The notes under the pieces: model-generated
What the model saw: only the letters and a program-made list of their open reading frames with translations
Told to the model about the DNA's origin: nothing
Databases searched by the model: none
In this document: positions 1-6,860 of the stretch, one piece after another
Position numbering within the stretch: position 1 is the stretch's first letter
Layout of the letters: every line of letters begins with the position of its first letter
Translations under genes and position numbers: made by a program
Origin: Planctomycetaceae bacterium
GTDB lineage: Bacteria; Planctomycetota; Planctomycetia; Pirellulales; Thermoguttaceae
Length of the DNA: 11,317 nt
Assembly: GCA_031287585.1 (NCBI GenBank)
Contig: JAITST010000199.1
Location: forward strand, 1-11,317
Reading direction: 5' to 3'

Positions 1-299
1 TGTCGCAGCAAAATAAGTTAACAAGGATTTAGAGAATTATTTTGCTATGTTGCTTGGACGTGGCATTTTTTGTGCCATTTAACCAAAAGCAAAATCCCCC
101 ACTTATTTTTACACACCCAGTGTAGCGACTATCACTCACCTCTCGTTTTCACCAACGTTTCACAGAATTTTCTTTGTCAGTTGATGTCGCGTCGTGGGAT
201 AAGTCGTAGAACGCGGACAAACGGCGATTGTTTGGTGAGGTATATTCTATTTTTTTTCGCCCCCCCTTCTTTTATCTGTTAAAATGGCGAAAATAGACA
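1..299. other. gene-free leader region, no firm feature
   Basis: I see no convincing gene in this stretch. Short open frames exist but have protein sequences without recognisable pattern. A weak 5-bp inverted repeat (TGGCA 61-65, TGCCA 73-77) encloses a T-rich loop, too short to call a terminator. A T run followed by seven consecutive C (260-266) lies just before the first gene. A gene from the left could end in the first few codons, but too little of it is present to judge. Confidence 0.4.
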
Positions 300-1382
300 A
301 TGCGCAAAGTTTGGGCAATTTTGTTTTTTGTAATTTTGCACTTTTTGGTCTGGTTGACCTTGCTATCGTGGATTTTCGGCTTGACACGATTTGACGTTTT
401 CGGGTATAGTGACGTGACATGGTTAGTTGCGTTTTACTACGTTCCGCAAACCGTGTATTGGGAAAATTTCGCCCGGCTTGGTCTAACAGAATTTTATTAT
501 ATTATGTCAATTCCCCAACAAATTGAATCGAGTTATTTGATGTCGTCACCACGCGCAGTTGCACTTCCGATTGATGTTTCGTCACGGAGGTCGCTCTCGT
601 TAGAACTGGATTTTTCGCGTGCCGAAGGATCATCAACGGCTACACGTCCGTACTTGCTTTTTTCACCGATTCACTATGAGCCAGCTTACGCATACCCGCT
701 AATCGTGTGGCTGCACGGGGCGGGTTGCGACGAGCGGCAAGTTACACGTGTGATGACATCTATGAGTATGCGAAACTATGTCGCGGTTGCACCACGCGGG
801 TTTGAAGTCGGCGTACAGCAGGTTGAAAAACAGTGCAAGGCGGGATTCGGTAAACAAACGGCGGGGGCGTTGGATGTGAACGATGCGTTGGACGGGATTG
901 ACGGGAAGAGAATGTTTTACGACTGGTCGCAATCGCCGTCGTTACTAGGCGAGGCGGAGCAATCGGTATTCGAGTGTGTTGACCTCGCGGCGAAACGGTG
1001 TAACATATCACGCAACCGGATTTTCCTAGTCGGGTTTGACAGCGGCGGTACGATGGCGTTACGACTCGGAATGTTGCATCCCGATTACTTCGCGGGTGTT
1101 GTTTCGTTGTGCGGAGCGTTTCCGCACGGTAATTTACCGTTACGACAATGGACGGCGGCACGTCATTTACCGACGTTACTGACGGTAGGTCACAACAGCG
1201 AAGTATTCACGCCGCAACAAGCGAGCCAGATGTTGACACTATACCACTCTGCCGGAATGCCAATTATTGTTCGTGACTATCAGTGTGGACAAGAACTGAT
1301 TCCCGAAATGTTGCAAGAAACAAACCGTTGGATAATGGAACGTGTTTGTGGGAGTGAAACGGATTCCTATGCGAATAGATGA
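300..1382 (+). CDS. membrane-anchored alpha/beta-hydrolase-fold protein, probable pseudoenzyme
   Basis: A 360-residue protein. Residues 5-28 form one hydrophobic N-terminal segment, so it is probably anchored with its domain outside the cytoplasm. Residues 115-350 have the order of a phospholipase/carboxylesterase or PHB-depolymerase-like alpha/beta hydrolase: LIVWLHG (H139-G140, oxyanion region), VAVAPRG (161-167), the elbow strand IFLVGFDSGGTMALR (241-255), HPDYFAGVVSL (260-270) and a C-terminal helix. The catalytic residues look lost: where relatives have GFSQGG this has GFDSGG (Asp247 at the nucleophile position, Ser248 shifted by one); the usual acid position in GxxDxV is Ser300; the usual GGHE histidine is Gln331 in YQCGQEL. 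Fold is fairly secure and activity doubtful. From memory, planctomycete relatives show similar decay, which would suggest a binding or structural role. The ATG is chosen because it precedes the membrane segment directly; no strong Shine-Dalgarno is visible. The next gene begins 45 bp downstream on the same strand, so co-transcription is possible. Confidence 0.75.
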   Translation: MRKVWAILFFVILHFLVWLTLLSWIFGLTRFDVFGYSDVTWLVAFYYVPQTVYWENFARLGLTEFYYIMSIPQQIESSYLMSSPRAVALPIDVSSRRSLSLELDFSRAEGSSTATRPYLLFSPIHYEPAYAYPLIVWLHGAGCDERQVTRVMTSMSMRNYVAVAPRGFEVGVQQVEKQCKAGFGKQTAGALDVNDALDGIDGKRMFYDWSQSPSLLGEAEQSVFECVDLAAKRCNISRNRIFLVGFDSGGTMALRLGMLHPDYFAGVVSLCGAFPHGNLPLRQWTAARHLPTLLTVGHNSEVFTPQQASQMLTLYHSAGMPIIVRDYQCGQELIPEMLQETNRWIMERVCGSETDSYANR

Positions 1383-1427
1383 TGGAACAAATCATTGAAA
1401 ATTTTTTAACCATAGAGGCGTGTTGCT

Positions 1428-1802
1428 GTGCGTCTGTGTCAAACGATGAGTTTAACAATTCTCGACATACCATCAAATTTGCAGATAGACCGTGATAAGA
1501 TCACGGAGATAGTTGAACGCCTTGCCAAGGTATATGAACCGCTTCGTATCTATCTTTTCGGGTCATACGCGTGGGGAACGCCGCATCAAGACAGCGACTA
1601 CGACATTTGTGTGATAGTAGAAAAAATCTACGAAAAACCCCGACAACGTTGTCACAAGGGACGTGTCGCACTTCTGGATATTTTACGTAATCAACCGATT
1701 GACCTGATAGTTTATACAATGAAAAATTTTGAAGCCGCACTAGACGACAAATCAACAATGGCTTCGTTGATTGATAGAAAAGGAGTTTTGCTTTATGCTT
1801 AA
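1428..1802 (+). CDS. minimal nucleotidyltransferase (MNT domain), MntA-type
   Basis: A 124-residue protein of the DNA polymerase beta-like minimal nucleotidyltransferase family. It has the GSx10DxD signature: G45-S46, then D57 and D59 (GSYAWG, DSDYD), and a third metal-binding candidate D92 in QPIDLIVY. Length and motif order match the small NTases paired with HEPN proteins. In the characterised MntA/HepT system the NTase neutralises the HEPN partner by attaching AMP; here that role is inferred from family and context. The GTG start is preceded by AGAGG (1414-1418) at a 9-nt gap; an ATG at 1446 would give 118 residues and keep all motifs. The end overlaps the next gene by 8 bp, implying translational coupling and near-equal dosage. 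The motif is intact, so the enzyme should be active. Confidence 0.88.
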   Translation: MRLCQTMSLTILDIPSNLQIDRDKITEIVERLAKVYEPLRIYLFGSYAWGTPHQDSDYDICVIVEKIYEKPRQRCHKGRVALLDILRNQPIDLIVYTMKNFEAALDDKSTMASLIDRKGVLLYA

Positions 1803-2181
1803 TTCATGGTCAAAATGGTTGTTTCGAGCAGAAAACGATTTGGATTCTGCTCAAATTTTATTGAAACACGACCAGCCAAAGTTAGATATTGCAATTTATC
1901 TCACACAACAATGTGCAGAAAAGGTACTTAAAGGTTTCCTAGCGTTTCATCAACAAGAAATTCCAAAAACACATGAATTGGTTAAACTGGTAGATCGTTG
2001 TATGAAAATTGATCCGTCATTTCTCGAATTGATGGGTAAGGCAAACTATTTAACCCCAAACGCAACAGAATTTCGCTACACCGACAACTTTGATGAAGCC
2101 GAAAATCTCGCCGACTTGCTTCCTGAAATTGGTGACGTAGAAACATCAATTATGTTTGCGCATACATTTTTGATTACGTGA
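1795..2181 (+). CDS. HEPN domain protein, partner of the nucleotidyltransferase
   Basis: A 128-residue helical protein of the HEPN family (Pfam PF05168 type). The hallmark helix is YLTQQCAEKVLKGFLAF (35-51), followed by IPKTHELVKLV (56-66), as in NTase-associated HEPN proteins. The ATG at 1795 is preferred to an upstream in-frame TTG because AAAGGAG (1779-1785) lies 9 nt before it. It starts inside the last codons of the NTase gene, an 8-bp overlap typical of a two-gene toxin-antitoxin unit. The RNase motif Rx4-6H found in toxic HEPN proteins such as HepT is absent: none of the arginines is followed by a histidine at that spacing. It may therefore belong to the branch without that active site, acting as substrate-binding subunit of the NTase, or use other residues. 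The family is sure, the toxin role is not. The stop lies 57 bp before the inverted-repeat element. Confidence 0.85.
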   Translation: MLNSWSKWLFRAENDLDSAQILLKHDQPKLDIAIYLTQQCAEKVLKGFLAFHQQEIPKTHELVKLVDRCMKIDPSFLELMGKANYLTPNATEFRYTDNFDEAENLADLLPEIGDVETSIMFAHTFLIT

Positions 2182-2228
2182 AACAGAAAATGCGGAACAA
2201 TGATCCTCCGTGTTAAGCGTTTCACTGT

Positions 2229-2237
2229 TAATTCTTC
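2229..2237 (+). repeat. left copy of 9-bp direct repeat, putative target-site duplication
   Basis: TAATTCTTC, identical to 2424-2432. The two copies lie immediately outside the inverted repeats, with one extra G at 2238 on the left side, as expected for a target duplication made by transposition. If position 2238/2424 is counted as a mismatched outer base of the terminal repeats, the duplication is 8 bp. Confidence 0.65.
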
Positions 2238-2238
2238 G

Positions 2239-2423
2239 TAACCGTTCACGTTCATAACACAGTTTGTTTCAACGTAATGGATGCAATGAGCAAATACAAA
2301 TTTTTAATAAGCACTTTTAATTTTATCTCTAAAAAATTTTTTATAAGTTCTCTCAAATTTTTAATTTTATATCCATTACACTCCTTTGCGTTTAACATTG
2401 TATGCTATGAACGTGAACGGTTA
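2239..2423. mobile_element. MITE-like non-autonomous element, 185 bp, perfect 18-bp terminal inverted repeats
   Basis: The left arm (2239-2256, TAACCGTTCACGTTCATA) is the exact reverse complement of the right arm (2406-2423), and the pair is flanked by a 9-bp direct repeat. The 149-bp interior has no reading frame of note and is very AT-rich. It contains a second inverted pair (GTAATGGAT 2274-2282 with ATCCATTAC 2371-2379), two 12-bp direct repeats (CAAATTTTTAAT at 2297 and 2354; TTTTAATTTTAT at 2315 and 2359) and a 14-bp palindrome near the centre (2330-2343). Size, ends and lack of a gene fit a miniature inverted-repeat transposable element moved by a transposase encoded elsewhere; no transposase is present in this window and I cannot name the family. 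Support for real insertion: removing the element and one repeat copy restores a stop codon exactly in frame for the fsr gene. Alternative: a long stem-loop acting on the two convergent genes. Confidence 0.72.
2330..2343. repeat. 14-bp AT palindrome at the core of the element
   Basis: T, six A, six T, A: a perfect palindrome close to the midpoint of the inverted-repeat element. In RNA it could form the tip of a long imperfect hairpin; in DNA an A-tract/T-tract step of this kind can bend the helix. Confidence 0.6.
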
Positions 2424-3652
2424 TAATTCTTCTTTTCCGGTAAAAACCACGTGAGCAGACCAATGAGCGGCAAATAGGAGCAAACATCATAGACGAAGTC
2501 AAGCCCTTGGTGATCGGCAACAAATCCGAGCAGCGACGACGCAATCGCTCCCGCACCAAACGAAAACCCGAAAAATAATCCACCGACTATACCGACATTG
2601 CCGGGTATTAACTCTTGGGCGTAAATCAATATCGCCGGAAATGCGGACGACATAATCGCGCCGATAAACATACTCAACACGCACGTCAACCAAAGCGAGT
2701 TGACGTATGGCATCGCCAGTGTAAACGGTGCGGCACCGAGTATCGAAAACCATATCACTCGTTTTCTGCCTACGTGGTCTCCAAGCCAGCCTCCGAAGAG
2801 CGTTCCTGCGGCAACCGCAAAAAGGTACGCAAACAAAAACGCCTGTGACGCTTGTACCGACACTCCGTATTTTGCCATTAGGTAAAATGGTAAAAAAATT
2901 GTTAAACTCATTGAGTACATATTCTTCGAGAACACGAGCAATAATAGAAGAAATACTGACACGTAAACCAATGTCTTGGGAAGCGAAGAACGAAGAGAGG
3001 AACGTGAATTGTTCGTCTCTCTGGTGTTTGGGCTGACCTTCTTTTCGTTTCCCTTTTCCTTAATTTTTTGAGAGTACCAGATGCCCATCGGAATCGTCCA
3101 AAGAATAGCGGCGATAGCAAGTATGCTGAACCAGATGATATGACTTTGATGGGTCATTGCAACTGCGGCAATGAGCGGACCGAGTGACGAACCGGTATTG
3201 CCGCCAACCTGAAAAATAGATTGAGCAAGTCCGTAGCGGTTACCGGATGCCCAATATACAATCCGTGATGCCTCTGGATGAAGAACCGCCGACCCCACTC
3301 CAATAAAAACGACGGAAAACAAAACGATTGAAAAGTTATGCGATTGCGACAACATTATGATTCCGCCAAGTGTCGAAGTCATTCCGAGCGGCAAAGCGTA
3401 TGGAAACGGATACCTATCCAAAACCCAACCGATGAGCGGTTGAAAGATAGAAGACGCGAATTGAAAGACCGCAAAAATCAATCCGACTTGGAATAACGTT
3501 AAGGATAGATTATGTTCCAGCAACGGAAACGCCGCTGGAATAATCGACTGGAACGTGTCATTAAAAAGATGGGCAATACAGCAAGACCACAAAATAAAAT
3601 ACTGCGGATTATCTAAACTTGAAACAACAAGTTTGTTTTTTGGCGATGGCAT
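2405..3652 (-). CDS. fsr: MFS exporter, fosmidomycin-resistance (Fsr) family
   Basis: A 415-residue inner-membrane transporter with about twelve membrane spans and a basic, Ser-rich central loop (about 193-226). It resembles E. coli Fsr (about 406 residues) along its length: AHLFND near residue 30, FQPLIGW, the HPEASR motif (125-130), GLAQSIFQVGG and GSSLGPL (141-159), GDHVGRKRVIW (291-301), YAQELIPG (344-351) and LFFGFSFG. Fsr is a proton-driven drug exporter conferring fosmidomycin resistance; the natural substrate is unclear. The ATG at 3652 is preferred to an in-frame TTG at 3688 because it leaves a sensible leader behind the promoter at 3706-3734. The C-terminus is odd: after FLPEKKN the last six residues YNRSRS and the TAG stop lie in the right arm of the inserted element, so the protein is probably six residues longer than its ancestor. 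It is convergent with the nucleotidyltransferase/HEPN pair. The family call is confident; fosmidomycin as substrate is inference. Confidence 0.92.
   Translation of the reverse strand: MPSPKNKLVVSSLDNPQYFILWSCCIAHLFNDTFQSIIPAAFPLLEHNLSLTLFQVGLIFAVFQFASSIFQPLIGWVLDRYPFPYALPLGMTSTLGGIIMLSQSHNFSIVLFSVVFIGVGSAVLHPEASRIVYWASGNRYGLAQSIFQVGGNTGSSLGPLIAAVAMTHQSHIIWFSILAIAAILWTIPMGIWYSQKIKEKGNEKKVSPNTRETNNSRSSLRSSLPKTLVYVSVFLLLLLVFSKNMYSMSLTIFLPFYLMAKYGVSVQASQAFLFAYLFAVAAGTLFGGWLGDHVGRKRVIWFSILGAAPFTLAMPYVNSLWLTCVLSMFIGAIMSSAFPAILIYAQELIPGNVGIVGGLFFGFSFGAGAIASSLLGFVADHQGLDFVYDVCSYLPLIGLLTWFLPEKKNYNRSRS
2424..2432 (+). repeat. right copy of 9-bp direct repeat, putative target-site duplication
   Basis: Identical to 2229-2237 and directly abutting the right terminal inverted repeat. 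On the minus strand it reads GAAGAATTA, encoding the last ancestral residues K, N and the first two bases of the presumed original TAA stop of fsr. Confidence 0.65.
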
Positions 3653-3705
3653 GATGCAAAAGGTATGTTTTATTAAATAGGAAAACAATCAAAATAGATG
3701 TCATC

Positions 3706-3734
3706 ATTATAAAGTATTTTACAGTATGTTGTAA
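3706..3734 (-). promoter_or_regulatory. sigma70-type promoter of fsr
   Basis: On the minus strand TATAAT (3706-3711) is preceded by TTACAA (3729-3734) with a 17-bp spacer. The -10 box is perfect and the -35 box moderate. Transcription would start near 3699 and give a leader of about 47 nt to the ATG at 3652. Confidence 0.55.
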
Positions 3735-3799
3735 GGACGGTGCTATCATTGATTACTCGCCCTGTAAATTTTCCCCATTGACCATTTACCGCCGATTTT

Positions 3800-3961
3800 T
3801 TATAGTGCGTACCACATAGTCATTGCAATCAACGGTAAGAACAAGGATATTGACAGCAATGATAAAAAAAGCAATGTCCGAAACTCATTGAATAGGCGTG
3901 TCCCAGAATCATTGATATGATGGTCAATACCGCTAAAATTTCGACGTTTCGCGACATTCAT
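3800..3961 (-). CDS. possible 53-residue single-span membrane peptide
   Basis: An open frame with ATG and TAA lies 58 bp downstream of the sensor kinase gene on the same strand. The N-terminal half is polar and basic (MNVAKRRNFSGIDHH). Residues 29-50 are strongly hydrophobic (TLLFLSLLSISLFLPLIAMT), ending in MWYAL. This is the layout of a small membrane protein with a cytoplasmic basic head. No clear Shine-Dalgarno is seen and I know no family for it. It could be co-transcribed with the kinase. A chance frame in an intergenic region is a real alternative. Confidence 0.35.
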   Translation of the reverse strand: MNVAKRRNFSGIDHHINDSGTRLFNEFRTLLFLSLLSISLFLPLIAMTMWYAL

Positions 3962-4019
3962 CCATAAATTTCGCACACGACCAAAATCTTATCCCCACAA
4001 ATTCCCAAATAATCAGGGA

Positions 4020-6860
4020 CTACCTTACACAAATTTTCAACAGTAAATCCATAAGATTACGCGGGGCAATTGGTTTGGAGCAAAACGCATCCATTCCTGC
4101 GTTGCGGCATTTGGCTTCGTCTTCCATTGTGGCATTGGCAGTTAATGCAATAATCGGAACTCGTGCCAAACCGTTTTGTCTTTCCCAGTTTCTGATTTGC
4201 TGTGAAGCATCATAACCATCCATAACCGGCATCTGGCAGTCCATCAGCACGGCATTGTAATGACCTTGTTGAAATTTTTCCGTCACTTCCTTGCCGTTAT
4301 TTGTCATATCAAAACCAATTCCGGCATTTTTCAGTATCCCTGAAATAACGATTTGGTTGATGTGATTATCTTCCGCAATAAGAATCCGCAGTTTTTTCAA
4401 GGCATCCGCATCCTTTCCAGACAATTCATTCAACGGCTTTTTTATGTCCGAGTTAAGTTGGATTCCAAACGGTTTTACTACCGCTCTTAACAGAGATGTA
4501 TTTTGTATCGGCTTACTGACAAAATGCAGATTTAACGGATATTTCCATATTTTTTTACTGAAATCTTCTGAAAGCGGCATCAGCAGAATAATAGGCAGAT
4601 GGCAGAACCGTTCATCTTGTTGAATCGAGTGAATCAAATTCTCTCCTTTTGTATCCGCAAGGTGTGTGTCCACCACAACCATAGAAAATAAAGTATCCGA
4701 CGCTACTGCCTTCACAAGTTTATCGAAAGCGTCAGAGGCAGACGCAGATGTTTGTGTCGTAAAATTCCACGATTGGAATTGTTTAACCAGAACCGGACAT
4801 TGAAAAACGCCGCTACTGACAATAAGAACCGGACGTACCTGAATTTTTTCAAATGCTTTGTCCATAGCCAGAACCACACTGTCGTCCTCGTTCGTTTGTC
4901 CCGACTCTGATTCAAGCGTAATATTGAAACCGAACGTTGCCCCCTTTCCCGCTTCACTTTCGACATAGATATTCCCGCCCATCAACTCAACCAATTTTTT
5001 GCAAATTGCAAGTCCGAGACCAGTTCCGCCGTGCGTGCTTGCCGTCGCGGCACTGGCTTGGGAAAACATTTTGAACAAACGCCCCTGACTTTCAGCAGAA
5101 ATACCAATACCGGTATCAACAACATCAAAGCGAAGATGATATCGGGATTTCGTTACATCAATTAACGCTACACTGATTTGAACGCCGCCCGTTTCCGTGA
5201 ATTTCAGGGCATTACCGACCAAGTTTATCAGGATTTGTCTCAAACGTCCCTCATCTCCGCGAACGAGAATAGGAATATCCTTATCAATAGACGCGACCAG
5301 TTCCAAATGTTTTCCTTCGGCACGGGCTGCAAGAATCCGCATAACAGAATCAACCATTTTGGGCAAGTTAAACGTTGCCGGACTTAATTCAAATTTACCC
5401 GCTTCGATTTTTGAAAAATCGAGAATGTCGTTTATCAAAAACAAGAGCGATTCGCCTGATGTCTTAATGAGTTGGGCATATTCCAACTGTTTCGGTTGGA
5501 GCGGCGTTCCCAGTAACAAGTCTGAAATACCTATGACACCGTTGAGCGGAGTCCGCATTTCGTGGCTCATCGTTGCCAAGAATTGACTCTTTGATAGATT
5601 TGCTGATTCTGCGGCTTTTTTTTCAGCCGTGTTTCGGACTGTCTCGTCAATACTGGTTTCAAGTTTTCTGACCATAATACCAAATGTCTTCGCCAGTTCT
5701 TCTATTTCGTCATGACTTTTGACAATCGCAACGTCAATATCCCAGTTACCGTTCGCTAAGCCGCGCACTAATTGCATCAATTGTTTCAACGGATTAGTAA
5801 TCATTTTGGAAACAAACAGAATGATGGCAACTATTATCACCAAAGCGATACTGCTCATTATAACCGTAACAAAGAGTTGGTCATAAATATGACGTAAAGA
5901 ATCAGTTTCGTTGATTCGTTTTAGTATCGACCAACCAATATGTTCAAGAGGTTCATAAGCACCGAAAATGTTTCTTCCTGTAATTTTGTCTTTGGTTAAA
6001 TAGACACCGCGCTTACCTTCCTTCATCTGTTTGCCTACTGTCCGAACCATTTCTCCGTAGTACTTATCCGCAATTGAGTCAAATGTCTCTTTCATTTCCC
6101 AATTAAGGTGTTTTGGTGCGACGATAACCCTGCCAGCGGAACTGAACAGCATATAATCGGCTTCATTAGTAGAAATGCCGCGAATAATATCCCGTATTTC
6201 ATCGAGAGAAACATCAATGGTTGCTACTCCTGAAAATTTTCCATCAATTGAAAAAGGAACTGAATAAGTACACATTAAAACGTTGCCGCCCCCTTCGTCG
6301 AAATACGGATCAGACCAACACGGTTTTTGTAGTTTTGCCGGCTCGGCATACCACTCCCATTCGAGATATTTTTTGTCCTTATAGACGAGTGCTAAATCTT
6401 TATAACTGTATTTTTCAACCTTTTTACCATCAACGGTCTCTGTCTCACGGACAAGATAGGGCGAAAGAGTTCCGTCTTGTGTTTGACGCTGCAAATTCGG
6501 AAAAGCGTCCGGTTCAAACGCAACGGTACTGCCGATGATATTAGGATTCGTAGCCAGCATCCGATGTATAAAAGCGGTGATTTCATCAATAGAATCGGGC
6601 TGTCGTACAATCATAAAGTCAGCCAAACCGTGAGCAACTTTTGAAGCGGTCATCAAAGTCATTTCGCATGCTTTGGCTTGATGCCCAACCGCATTGGCAA
6701 GGTCAAGGAACGTATCTTCACGAGCCGCTTCAATCCCCATACGGAGTTGAATAATCGTCATGGTAAAATAAACAAGTGCAACAGGAAGTATGATCATTAA
6801 TATCAACTTCTGTCCTATTGGTCTCTTAACATGTGTTGTAGAAGATACGAATTTTTTCAT
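4020..6860 (-). CDS. hybrid sensor histidine kinase (dCache-HAMP-HisKA-HATPase-REC-REC)
   Basis: A 946-residue inner-membrane sensor. Membrane spans at about 18-38 and 329-351 enclose a periplasmic dCache-type sensor domain; W170, Y171, P173, W182, P185-Y186, the TYSVPF strand and GVATIDVSL (211-219) fit that family, whose members often bind amino acids or small carboxylates. HAMP follows (about 352-405), then HisKA with the phosphorylated H433 in SHEMRTPLNG, and the ATPase domain with N box (N546, N550), G1 (DTGIG 582-586) and G2 (GGTGLGL 611-617). Two receiver domains end the protein. The first (about 675-798) keeps D731 and K783 but has Ser682-Ser683 where the acidic pair belongs, so it is probably degenerate. 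The second (about 824-944) is complete: E830-D831, phospho-acceptor D874, T907, K929. No HPt domain is fused and no response-regulator gene lies nearby, so the phosphate target must be elsewhere. Start ATG precedes the basic N-terminus directly. Confidence 0.95.
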   Translation of the reverse strand: MKKFVSSTTHVKRPIGQKLILMIILPVALVYFTMTIIQLRMGIEAAREDTFLDLANAVGHQAKACEMTLMTASKVAHGLADFMIVRQPDSIDEITAFIHRMLATNPNIIGSTVAFEPDAFPNLQRQTQDGTLSPYLVRETETVDGKKVEKYSYKDLALVYKDKKYLEWEWYAEPAKLQKPCWSDPYFDEGGGNVLMCTYSVPFSIDGKFSGVATIDVSLDEIRDIIRGISTNEADYMLFSSAGRVIVAPKHLNWEMKETFDSIADKYYGEMVRTVGKQMKEGKRGVYLTKDKITGRNIFGAYEPLEHIGWSILKRINETDSLRHIYDQLFVTVIMSSIALVIIVAIILFVSKMITNPLKQLMQLVRGLANGNWDIDVAIVKSHDEIEELAKTFGIMVRKLETSIDETVRNTAEKKAAESANLSKSQFLATMSHEMRTPLNGVIGISDLLLGTPLQPKQLEYAQLIKTSGESLLFLINDILDFSKIEAGKFELSPATFNLPKMVDSVMRILAARAEGKHLELVASIDKDIPILVRGDEGRLRQILINLVGNALKFTETGGVQISVALIDVTKSRYHLRFDVVDTGIGISAESQGRLFKMFSQASAATASTHGGTGLGLAICKKLVELMGGNIYVESEAGKGATFGFNITLESESGQTNEDDSVVLAMDKAFEKIQVRPVLIVSSGVFQCPVLVKQFQSWNFTTQTSASASDAFDKLVKAVASDTLFSMVVVDTHLADTKGENLIHSIQQDERFCHLPIILLMPLSEDFSKKIWKYPLNLHFVSKPIQNTSLLRAVVKPFGIQLNSDIKKPLNELSGKDADALKKLRILIAEDNHINQIVISGILKNAGIGFDMTNNGKEVTEKFQQGHYNAVLMDCQMPVMDGYDASQQIRNWERQNGLARVPIIALTANATMEDEAKCRNAGMDAFCSKPIAPRNLMDLLLKICVR

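Noticed and set aside
70..282. Open frame of 70 codons on the plus strand before the first gene
   Set aside because: No usual start or ribosome binding site, odd His/Ser/Phe-rich sequence, no domain pattern; it looks like a chance frame.
2239..2423. Reading the inverted repeat as a bidirectional intrinsic terminator for the convergent genes
   Set aside because: The arms are 149 bp apart, too far for a termination hairpin, and one arm lies inside the fsr coding end. Flanking direct repeats and the restored stop codon favour insertion. A secondary effect on transcript ends is still possible.
2728..3036. Plus-strand frames of 60-100 codons inside fsr
   Set aside because: Fully covered by a strongly conserved transporter frame on the minus strand; sequences show no pattern of their own.
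3652..3688. TTG start at 3688 for fsr, adding 12 residues
   Set aside because: It would leave only about 11 nt after the predicted transcription start and adds residues absent from the family pattern; ATG at 3652 fits better.
3962..4019. Possible terminator hairpin (TCCC/GGGA) right behind the sensor kinase
   Set aside because: Only a 4-bp stem and no T run on the minus strand.
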